From: Thermoleophilia bacterium
GTDB taxonomy: Bacteria > Actinomycetota > Thermoleophilia > Miltoncostaeales > Miltoncostaeaceae
NCBI GenBank assembly: GCA_029861485.1
Contig: JAOTZF010000109.1
Location: 1-6,299, forward strand
Reading direction: 5' to 3'
Length of the DNA stretch: 6,299 nucleotides
Shown piece by piece: positions 1-4,899 of the stretch (within the stretch, counting starts at the first letter, position 1; each line of letters opens with the position of its first letter). Position numbers and translations under genes: made by a program. The notes beneath the pieces were generated by a model that saw only the letters and a program-made list of their open reading frames with translations, was not told the origin of the DNA and ran no database searches.

Positions 1-69
1 TCCCGTACGCGGCTCGGCGAGCACCGCGTTCACGCTCGGAAGGTCTCTCCGAGGGTCTCGGCCGTCCAT
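1..69 (-). CDS. selA: L-seryl-tRNA(Sec) selenium transferase, N-terminal fragment (cut by window edge)
   Basis: Only the first 23 codons are present, reading from an ATG at 69-67 off the left edge. The peptide contains RDLPSVNAVLAEPR, which resembles the conserved N-terminal start of SelA (an arginine/leucine-proline-serine/alanine-hydrophobic 'LPSV..LL' segment). SelA is the PLP-dependent enzyme that converts seryl-tRNA(Sec) to selenocysteyl-tRNA(Sec) using selenophosphate made by SelD. The context strongly supports the call: selD and the tRNA-Sec gene lie upstream on the same strand. The start is 33 bases after the stop of the transporter gene, so it is probably the next cistron of the same operon. 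Upstream of the ATG only a weak AGG lies about 8 bases away. The PLP domain and catalytic lysine are outside the window, so the assignment rests on a short match plus context. Confidence 0.75.
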   Translation of the reverse strand, partial: MDGRDPRRDLPSVNAVLAEPRTG

Positions 70-102
70 TCAGTCAGCCTGCCAGACCAGGGGAGCCCAC
101 GG

Positions 103-843
103 CTAGGCGACGATCACCCGCACGACGATCGCGAGGCCCGACAGTACGAGCACGAGTGCGATGCCGCGCCGTAGCCACTCCTCGGAGAGCAGGCCGGTCA
201 AGCGGGCGCCTGCCAGGCCCCCCGGAGCGGCGCCCATGGCGCCGGCCACGACCAGGGCCGGGTCTACGCCGGAGCCAACGAGATGGCCTGCGAGCCCCGC
301 GAAACCGAGTGACGCGCCCACGACCTGGTTGGTTCCGACGGCCCGCTCAGGTCGCTGACCGATGATCCGGATCAGAGCCGGGAGGCGCAGCGCGCCGAGG
401 ATTAGGCCCACAATGCCGCCGAGCAGGCCGATCGCTGCGCCGACGCCCAGTGCGCGGGTAGCCGTGCCAACACGGCGCTCGCCGGGAGGACCGGCCTTCG
501 GTGGCCTCAGCACCTCGATGGAGCTGTAGAGCAGCACCACCGCGATGGCCGAGAGCAACAGCCGCTCGGAGACCTGGCCGGCGAGAAAGCCGCCGATGAA
601 CGCCGCGACCACCGACGGCGGCACCATCCAAGCCGCGACGTGCCAATCGACCCGGCCTGCTCGCGCATGACCGACCGAGGCCGTGGTCGCCGCAACGGCG
701 CTGACGGCGATGTTCGTTCCGGCACCGCTGGCGGCCGAGCCGGCGAAGAGCAGGGTCACGGGCAGGCGGAGGTTGCCCAGCACCAAGCCGAGGAGCCCTC
801 CGATCAGCGCGATGAAGAACGTCGCGAGCGCGTAGACGATCAG
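103..843 (-). CDS. TauE/SafE (TSUP) family membrane transporter in the sel cluster, non-AUG start likely
   Basis: This is an integral membrane protein of about 246 residues if started at CTG 843-841. It contains the TSUP two-fold repeat: the segment LIGGLLGLVLGNLRLP (residues 13-28), followed by a GTN motif, recurs as LLGGIVGLILGALRLP (about 140-155), again followed by GTN. The remaining hydrophobic stretches fit about eight membrane segments. TSUP proteins move sulfite, sulfoacetate, sulfonates and related anions; the position between selD and selA suggests a selenium oxyanion or related substrate (inference). The start is uncertain. The first ATG/GTG/TTG is TTG 786-784, with GGAGGG 9 bases upstream, but starting there removes most of the first membrane segment, which the internal repeat shows is real. 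CTG 843 has GAGGGG (860-855, overlapping the selD stop) 11 bases upstream and would give the N-terminus MIVYALATFF. The gene shares its frame with selD across the UGA at 861-859. It ends in TAG. Confidence 0.85.
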   Translation of the reverse strand: MIVYALATFFIALIGGLLGLVLGNLRLPVTLLFAGSAASGAGTNIAVSAVAATTASVGHARAGRVDWHVAAWMVPPSVVAAFIGGFLAGQVSERLLLSAIAVVLLYSSIEVLRPPKAGPPGERRVGTATRALGVGAAIGLLGGIVGLILGALRLPALIRIIGQRPERAVGTNQVVGASLGFAGLAGHLVGSGVDPALVVAGAMGAAPGGLAGARLTGLLSEEWLRRGIALVLVLSGLAIVVRVIVA

Positions 844-858
844 CTCGGAGACGGCCCC

Positions 859-1890
859 TCAGGCCTCCACGCTGATCGCGCCCGCCGGCCCCTCCGCAAG
901 CGTGCCGATGACGTGCGCGGGCACATCGCGGACCGCAAGCTCGCGGACCAGCCGGGGGAGTCCGGGAGCCGGCACACTCAACAGCAAACCGCCACTGGTC
1001 TGAGGATCGTAGAGCGGGATCAGATCCGTGTCCGAGATCGTCGAGGCATGAGACACCGCCCCACGCAGCGCCTCACCGTTCCGGCCGGCGCCCCCGGGTG
1101 CGACCCCTCGCCGTGCCAACTCCGCCACGCCGGGCAGCAGCGGCGCCGCCCGAAGTGCAATCGAGGCGCTGAGACCGCTTGCCCGCGACATCTCGTGCAG
1201 GTGTCCGAGAAGCCCAAATCCCGTGACGTCGGTCGCGGCTTCGACGTCCGCCGCAAGGGCAGCCTGAGAGGCCGCCGCGTTGGGCACCAGCATGCTGCGC
1301 ACGGCGGCCCCCAGGGGGTCGGGCTCTCCAGCCGCGACCGCGATTCCGGTGCCGAGAGGCTTGGTCAGCACGAGCCGGTCGCCGGCCCGCGCCCGGTCAT
1401 TGCGCATCAGCCGATCAGGGTCGGCCGTGCCGATGGCCGCGAGGCCGTATTTGACCTCAGGGTCGTCGATGCTATGCCCCCCGAGAACGGGGCAGCCCAT
1501 ATCCGCCGCCGCCGCGGCCCCACCGCGCAGGATGTCACGGAGACCTTCGGCGCCGTCGTCACGCGGATAGGCGACGATCGCAAGCCCGAACACCGGGCGA
1601 CCGCCCATGGCGAAGATGTCGCTCACCGCGTTGGTCGCGGCAATCGCCCCGAACGTCGCGCCATCGGCAACGAGCGGCGTAAAGAAGTCCAGAGAGCCGA
1701 TCAGGGCGATTCCCGGCTGCAGCCGGTAGGCGGCACCGTCGTCGAAGCCCTCCGGTCCGACGAGCACCGCGGGGTCATCGCATCCGGGGAGTCCCGCCAG
1801 GACCTCGCCGAGAAAGTCGGGCGGTAGCTTGCATCCGCACCCCGCCCCACGGGCTCCTGAAGGTTCTATGGCCGCCCAGCGGTCAGTCAC
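859..1890 (-). CDS. selD: selenide, water dikinase (selenophosphate synthetase), cysteine form
   Basis: SelD makes selenophosphate from selenide and ATP (products AMP and phosphate) in the cytoplasm. Selenophosphate is the selenium donor for SelA. The protein is 343 residues from the GTG at 1890-1888, the usual family length. The catalytic N-terminal motif GAGCGCK is at residues 15-21, with Cys18 in the position that is Cys or Sec in the family and Lys21 matching the essential lysine. Other family signatures are FDDGAAY (49-55), a LDFFTPLV segment near 68-74, ATNAVSDIFAMGG (85-97), GGHSIDDPE, DVTGFGLLGHLHEM and DPQTSGGLLLSV. An in-frame ATG at 1995 would overlap the upstream CAP gene by more than 60 bases and add an unconserved extension, so the GTG 38 bases after the CAP stop is preferred; its ribosome site is weak. 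The gene ends in UGA, directly in frame with the transporter gene. Confidence 0.95.
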   Translation of the reverse strand: MTDRWAAIEPSGARGAGCGCKLPPDFLGEVLAGLPGCDDPAVLVGPEGFDDGAAYRLQPGIALIGSLDFFTPLVADGATFGAIAATNAVSDIFAMGGRPVFGLAIVAYPRDDGAEGLRDILRGGAAAAADMGCPVLGGHSIDDPEVKYGLAAIGTADPDRLMRNDRARAGDRLVLTKPLGTGIAVAAGEPDPLGAAVRSMLVPNAAASQAALAADVEAATDVTGFGLLGHLHEMSRASGLSASIALRAAPLLPGVAELARRGVAPGGAGRNGEALRGAVSHASTISDTDLIPLYDPQTSGGLLLSVPAPGLPRLVRELAVRDVPAHVIGTLAEGPAGAISVEA

Positions 1891-1928
1891 CGCCGGGAGT
1901 GTCTCAGAGACCTGCGGGCGCGGGCCGG

Positions 1929-2786
1929 CTACCGGAGGACGAGAGTGATCTTGTAGCGCAGGTTCTGTCGACCGCTGACGACCATTGCCGCGCAACGCCC
2001 CTTGGGCAGCTTGCGTCTGATGACCGCCGGCCTGCCGCGTCTACCGGCTCCGGCCGCGATGCGCCGGCCGTTGCAGTGGAGCCTGACCCCGAGGCGCCGG
2101 GCGCCCGTGCGATTCAGGGCCTTGACCACGATCCGCGTCGGCCGCGCATTCGACATGTTGAACCTGACCGCCTGCTGCTGGCGCGGCTTCAGCTGCGAGG
2201 TGCGGCTCACGCGAGCCGGCTCGTCCCGACGCGGGCCCGGAGCGCTTTCTGAGCCCTGCACGCCAAAGGCCTGCGACCAGTAGATCGGCCCGCTTCCCGG
2301 CGCCTTCACGGCTCCCACCCCGACCGCGTTGTAGCGCGGGTTGTCGAGATTCTCGCGGTGCCCCGGTGAGTTGATCCAGCCCTGCATGACTTGGCCGGCG
2401 CTGGTGTAGCCGAAGGCGATGTTCTCAGCCCACGAGCTACCGCGATAGCCGCAGGCGAGCAGACGCTCACCGGTCGATCGGCTCGCGGGCGCCGCATCCT
2501 CGTGACTGAAGTAGTCGTAGCGGGCCATATGGCCGGACTTCCACATCGCGGCCTTGGTGAGAGTCGGTGACCGGCTCACACGGGAAAGGCCCCGCTTTCC
2601 CCGGTAGTCGTTGACGAGCTTCACGATCTCGTCGGCGAGCTTCGGCTTCTTCGTGCCCCAGGACGCCCCGCCGAACGTGCACCCCGCGGCATGTGCGCCG
2701 GAGGGAGCGACAGCAGGGGCCGCGATGACGAGCATTGCGATTAGCACTCCGAGAATACGAGCGAAGTGGGTCGGGTTACGGAGCAC
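1929..2786 (-). CDS. secreted CAP/SCP-domain (YkwD-like) protein with basic C-terminal domain
   Basis: The 285-residue exported protein starts at GTG 2786-2784. Residues 1-33 form a Sec-type signal peptide: Arg3/His7/Arg10, then the hydrophobic core ILGVLIAMLVIAAPAVA, then a probable cut after AHA. A CAP domain follows at about 48-176, with GHMARYDYFSH (85-95), GER (106-108), AENIAFG (120-126), SPGHRENL (140-147) and VGVG (155-158). These supply the usual cavity residues, probably His86 or His95, Glu107, Glu121 and His143. The domain is conserved but its biochemical role in bacteria is mostly unknown. A polar linker (about 177-198) leads to an Arg-rich, beta-like domain (199-285) of unknown function that ends in TLVLR. 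Cysteines 36, 112, 238 and 265 could form disulfides outside the cell. The frame stays open upstream to 3116, but that would run through the tRNA-Sec gene. It lies between selC and selD on the same strand; no selenium role is known for CAP proteins. Confidence 0.88.
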   Translation of the reverse strand: MLRNPTHFARILGVLIAMLVIAAPAVAPSGAHAAGCTFGGASWGTKKPKLADEIVKLVNDYRGKRGLSRVSRSPTLTKAAMWKSGHMARYDYFSHEDAAPASRSTGERLLACGYRGSSWAENIAFGYTSAGQVMQGWINSPGHRENLDNPRYNAVGVGAVKAPGSGPIYWSQAFGVQGSESAPGPRRDEPARVSRTSQLKPRQQQAVRFNMSNARPTRIVVKALNRTGARRLGVRLHCNGRRIAAGAGRRGRPAVIRRKLPKGRCAAMVVSGRQNLRYKITLVLR

Positions 2787-2826
2787 GACGGCGAGGATTC
2801 CGTCGTATCGGCTCTGGGGAAAGCCT

Positions 2827-2852
2827 AAAAGAGCGGACCTAACGAACCGCTC
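2827..2852 (-). terminator. terminator-like hairpin between selC and the CAP gene
   Basis: On the minus strand a 6-bp stem, GAGCGG (2852-2847) with CCGCTC (2836-2831), encloses a 10-base loop and is followed directly by TTTT (2830-2827). This has the form of a Rho-independent terminator, though the stem is short and the T run brief. It lies 175 bases after the tRNA-Sec gene and 41 bases before the CAP start codon. It could end selC transcription or act as an attenuator in the CAP leader. The surrounding 2820-2865 stretch is clearly more AT-rich than its neighbours, as expected of a regulatory spacer. Confidence 0.4.
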
Positions 2853-2866
2853 ACTGTTTATTCCCA

Positions 2867-2876
2867 GTGCCGGCAC
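2867..2876. repeat. perfect 10-base palindrome
   Basis: GTGCCGGCAC is a perfect palindrome located between the direct repeats and the terminator-like hairpin in the selC-CAP spacer. It may be an operator or simply chance in GC-rich DNA. Confidence 0.25.
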
Positions 2877-2890
2877 GGAATCACGGCGCA

Positions 2891-2929
2891 CTGACAACTC
2901 GTCAGGTGAGCGTCGACTCGTCAGGTGGG
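2891..2929. repeat. pair of 14-base direct repeats with an overlapping inverted repeat
   Basis: ACTCGTCAGGTGAG at 2897-2910 recurs as ACTCGTCAGGTGGG at 2916-2929 (13 of 14 identical), offset by 19 bases. The first copy also overlaps an inverted repeat, CTGAC (2891-2895) and GTCAG (2901-2905), around a 5-base centre. The pair lies about 105-145 bases upstream of the CAP start codon, in otherwise non-coding DNA, so it could be a double protein-binding site. No known regulator motif is recognised. Confidence 0.45.
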
Positions 2930-3013
2930 AGCCCGCCATGCGACGAGGCGAGTCTGTCGGCGCCTCACGCGGGCTCCATGGCCGTTGGTGCGCCGCGAGA
3001 GGTGCCATCAAGC

Positions 3014-3024
3014 GCCCGTAGGGC
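3014..3024 (-). other. short hairpin in the tRNA-Sec 3' trailer
   Basis: On the minus strand GCCC-TAC-GGGC forms a 4-bp GC stem with a 3-base loop, beginning 2 bases after the tRNA discriminator base. No T run follows. It could help 3'-end processing or weak termination of the tRNA transcript. Confidence 0.25.
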
Positions 3025-3026
3025 AG

Positions 3027-3119
3027 CGGAGCGGCGTAGGAATCGAACCTACCGGGTGGGGCGTAACCCCTCCCCGCTCGTTTTGAAGACGAGTCGGGCC
3101 ACCAGGCCCCGGCCACTCC
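3027..3119 (-). tRNA. selC: selenocysteine tRNA, anticodon UCA
   Basis: This 93-base gene folds as a bacterial tRNA-Sec. The acceptor stem has 8 bp (GGAGTGGC, 3119-3112, with GCCGCTCC, 3035-3028, one G-U pair). The D stem has 5 bp (GGGCC/GGCCC) with a tight 4-base TGGT loop. The anticodon arm is CTCGT-CTTCAAA-ACGAG, with anticodon UCA at 3086-3084 reading UGA. A 24-base variable arm (3076-3053) has two 4-bp helices separated by a small internal mismatch. The T arm is GTAGG-TTCGATT-CCTAC. The 8+5 acceptor/T geometry, small D loop, long variable arm and UCA anticodon together are diagnostic of tRNA-Sec. The discriminator is G (3027); CCA is not encoded and must be added. The same strand carries selD and selA downstream. 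Confidence 0.97.
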
Positions 3120-3128
3120 CTGCGCCTG

Positions 3129-3134
3129 AGTCTA
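3129..3134 (-). promoter_or_regulatory. candidate -10 element for selC
   Basis: TAGACT on the minus strand fits the TAnnnT pattern and lies 9 bases before the first base of tRNA-Sec, within an AT-richer patch (AAATAGACT). Transcription would then start at or just before the mature tRNA end. No convincing -35 hexamer is visible at 16-18 bases, so support is weak. Confidence 0.3.
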
Positions 3135-3198
3135 TTTCGGCACGTCGACGAGGCTTTCGATCCGCGGGTCCGGCCTGAGATGATCCCGCGCGGTGACC

Positions 3199-3204
3199 GA
3201 GGAG
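3199..3204 (+). promoter_or_regulatory. strong ribosome binding site of the cation efflux gene
   Basis: GAGGAG with 7 bases to the ATG at 3212 is the best Shine-Dalgarno site in the window and fixes the start of the cation diffusion facilitator gene. Confidence 0.75.
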
Positions 3205-3211
3205 ACGATCG

Positions 3212-4120
3212 ATGCATGAGGGCAGCCGCAGGGCGGTGATCGCCGCGCTCCTCGCCAACGCCAGTATCGCCGTGGCGAAGTTCGTGGGCGCCGCTGTCAC
3301 CGGGTCGTCCGCGATGCTCGCCGAGGGGATCCACTCAGTCGCCGACACCACCAACCAGGGCATGTTGCTCTACGGCGGGAGCCGGGCGAAGAGGGCGCCC
3401 ACGCCGCAGCACCCGTTCGGCTACGGACGGGAGCGCTACTTCTGGGCGTTCATGGTGGCGCTGGTGCTCTTCAGCCTCGGTGGCCTCTTTGCGGCCTACG
3501 AAGGCCTCCAGAAGCTCCAGCACCCCCACGAGGTGGAGTCTCCGGAGTGGGCGATCGGGATCTTGCTCGTCGCGATCGTGATCGAGAGCCTCGCCGTCCG
3601 GGTGGCGATCAGAGAGGCCAATCGCATACGCGGTGCGTCGGGCTGGGTGAGATTCATCCGGCGCTCCAAGAACCCCGAGATCCCGGTGATCCTGCTCGAG
3701 GACCTCGGCGCGATCAGCGGTCTGGTTCTGGCAATCTCCGGCATCTCGCTGACGGTGATCACGGGCGAGCCGCGATTCGACGCAATGGCGACCTTCTTGA
3801 TCGGCCTGCTGCTCATCACGATCGCGGTCTTCCTTGCGCTGGAGCTCAAGAGCCTGCTGATCGGCGAGGCGGCCGGCGCAGACGACCAAGTAGCGATCAA
3901 GAATGCGATCGAGGGCTCGGTGGACGTGCTGCGCCTGATCCATATGCGAACCCAGCACCTCGGCCCCGACGAGCTGCTGGTGGCGGCAAAGGTTGAGTTT
4001 GCGCACGACCTCAGCACCAAGCAGCTCGCCGACGCGATCAACGCCGCGGAGGTGCGGCTGCGCGAGGCGGTTCCCACCGCGCGAGTCGTGTACTTGGAGC
4101 CTGACCTGCTTCTTGCCTAA
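3212..4120 (+). CDS. cation diffusion facilitator (CDF) family transporter, ZnT9-like subgroup
   Basis: The 302-residue membrane protein probably exports a divalent metal such as zinc in exchange for protons. Membrane segments are visible near residues 9-30, 33-55, 77-97, 113-134, 158-183 and 190-213. The second carries HSVAD (41-45), giving the His/Asp pair of the CDF metal site. PTPQHPFGYGRERYFW (64-79) is the conserved loop after it. The fifth segment reads VILLEDLGAISG (159-170), so Asp164 is kept, but the His expected four residues earlier is Ile160 and a Glu (163) adjoins. This pattern is seen in the ZnT9-like branch. A soluble C-terminal domain (about 225-302) contains QHLGPDELLVAAKVEF, the usual CDF regulatory ferredoxin-like fold. 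The GAGGAG site 7 bases upstream fixes the start. It is divergent from selC and 84 bases ahead of the HxlR gene. The metal cannot be read from the sequence. Confidence 0.92.
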   Translation: MHEGSRRAVIAALLANASIAVAKFVGAAVTGSSAMLAEGIHSVADTTNQGMLLYGGSRAKRAPTPQHPFGYGRERYFWAFMVALVLFSLGGLFAAYEGLQKLQHPHEVESPEWAIGILLVAIVIESLAVRVAIREANRIRGASGWVRFIRRSKNPEIPVILLEDLGAISGLVLAISGISLTVITGEPRFDAMATFLIGLLLITIAVFLALELKSLLIGEAAGADDQVAIKNAIEGSVDVLRLIHMRTQHLGPDELLVAAKVEFAHDLSTKQLADAINAAEVRLREAVPTARVVYLEPDLLLA

Positions 4121-4163
4121 ACGACGCAGAGCGCTCGTATCGTGAGCGTTTCGCGACTGCCAA

Positions 4164-4175
4164 CCGACACGTCGG
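4164..4175. promoter_or_regulatory. inverted repeat upstream of the HxlR gene, possible operator
   Basis: CCGAC-AC-GTCGG forms a perfect 5-bp inverted repeat around a 2-base centre, 29 bases before the preferred ATG. Regulators of this family often bind such sites near their own promoter, but a short GC-rich repeat can occur by chance. Confidence 0.25.
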
Positions 4176-4204
4176 GTGTTACAGCGGCTGGTAGCCTGAC
4201 TCAC

Positions 4205-4876
4205 ATGGCGAACCGCAGTTACGGTCAGTACTGCGGCCTTGCGCTTGCACTCGATCGCATCGGTGACCGCTGGACGCTTCTCATCGTGCGCGAGCTCCTG
4301 CCGGGGCCCGCTCGCTTCGGCGAGTTGCACCAGGCGCTGCCGGGAATCGCCACGAATCTGCTGAGCCGCAGGTTGCGCGACCTGGAGGAGGCGGGCCTGC
4401 TGGAGCGGACCACCCTGCCGGCACCGGCGAACGTCCCGGTCTACGAGCTGACGGCCCTCGGCCGAGGCCTCGGGCCGGCGGTGCGCGAGATCTCGCTCTG
4501 GGGCGTGCGCTTCATGGAGGACGCGGAGTTCCGGCGCCCAGCGAACCCGCGCTCGATGATCATGGGCATGAGCGTGTTGGCATCGACGCTGCCGCTGGAG
4601 GGCCTCGACTCAACCCTCCATCTGCTGGTCGACGGATACGACATCTCGATCGTGATTGACGGCGAGAAGGCCGCCTTCTCTCTCGGCGCCCCGACGGAGC
4701 CCGATGCCCTCATCGAGACCGACTACGAGCCGCTGGTTGCCGTGGTCAACGGCCGCGCGACCCCCGATGAGCTGATCGCCGACGGTCAGATCGTGATCGG
4801 CGGTGACGCCGATGCCGTAGTGAGCTTCTTCGAGCTCTTCCGCCGGGCGCGCGAGTCGATGACCGTTTCCGCCTAG
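4205..4876 (+). CDS. HxlR-family winged-helix regulator with SCP2-like C-terminal domain
   Basis: The 223-residue protein from ATG 4205 opens with YGQYCGLALALDRIGDRW (residues 6-23), then TLLIVRELLPGPARFGEL. This is the classic HxlR start: a conserved Cys (Cys10) followed by the helix entering the winged-helix DNA-binding domain. LPGIATNLLSRRLRDLEEAG (45-64) is the recognition helix region and VYELTALG (79-86) the wing. Most HxlR proteins end near residue 110-130. Here about 100 more residues follow, with HLLVDGYDISIVIDGEKAAFS and a DGQIVIGGD-type stretch near 193-201, resembling the SCP2 sterol-carrier fold that may bind a small hydrophobic ligand. A GTG at 4142 would extend the protein by 21 unconserved residues and is less likely. 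No clear ribosome site precedes the ATG; a leaderless start is possible. Its target is unknown; it might control itself or the upstream efflux gene. Confidence 0.88.
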   Translation: MANRSYGQYCGLALALDRIGDRWTLLIVRELLPGPARFGELHQALPGIATNLLSRRLRDLEEAGLLERTTLPAPANVPVYELTALGRGLGPAVREISLWGVRFMEDAEFRRPANPRSMIMGMSVLASTLPLEGLDSTLHLLVDGYDISIVIDGEKAAFSLGAPTEPDALIETDYEPLVAVVNGRATPDELIADGQIVIGGDADAVVSFFELFRRARESMTVSA

Positions 4877-4888
4877 GCGGGCTCCGCC
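4876..4888. terminator. short GC hairpin between convergent genes
   Basis: GGCGG-GCT-CCGCC forms a 5-bp stem with a 3-base loop in the 23-base gap between the ends of the HxlR and hisC genes. No T run follows on either strand. As in many GC-rich bacteria it may still act as a two-way terminator. Confidence 0.35.
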
Positions 4889-4899
4889 CTCACGATGCG

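Noticed and set aside
825..861. Possible SECIS element after the selD UGA: stem CGAGC (847-843) with GCTCG (829-825), 13-base loop
   Set aside because: The position suits a bacterial SECIS, but the stem is only 5 bp and the loop lacks the usual exposed GGU/GG-type motif. SelD also ends naturally at this UGA. Kept only as background to the in-frame junction finding.
640..1827. Plus-strand open frame of 395 codons opposite selD
   Set aside because: It is the GC-rich antisense shadow of selD; the translation is rich in Arg, Gly and charged residues with no recognisable domain.
1891..1995. ATG 1995 as the selD start
   Set aside because: It overlaps the CAP coding region by more than 60 bases and adds residues not seen in SelD; the GTG at 1890 gives normal length.
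2787..3116. N-terminal extension of the CAP protein frame to 3116
   Set aside because: It would run through the tRNA-Sec gene and the structured spacer. The signal peptide starts properly at GTG 2786.
3027..3119. tRNA-Sec gene as an attachment site for an integrated element
   Set aside because: No integrase gene and no repeat of the tRNA 3' end are seen in the window.
3335..4330. Minus-strand open frame of 331 codons opposite the cation efflux gene
   Set aside because: It is the antisense shadow of a clear CDF transporter and shows low-complexity charged sequence.
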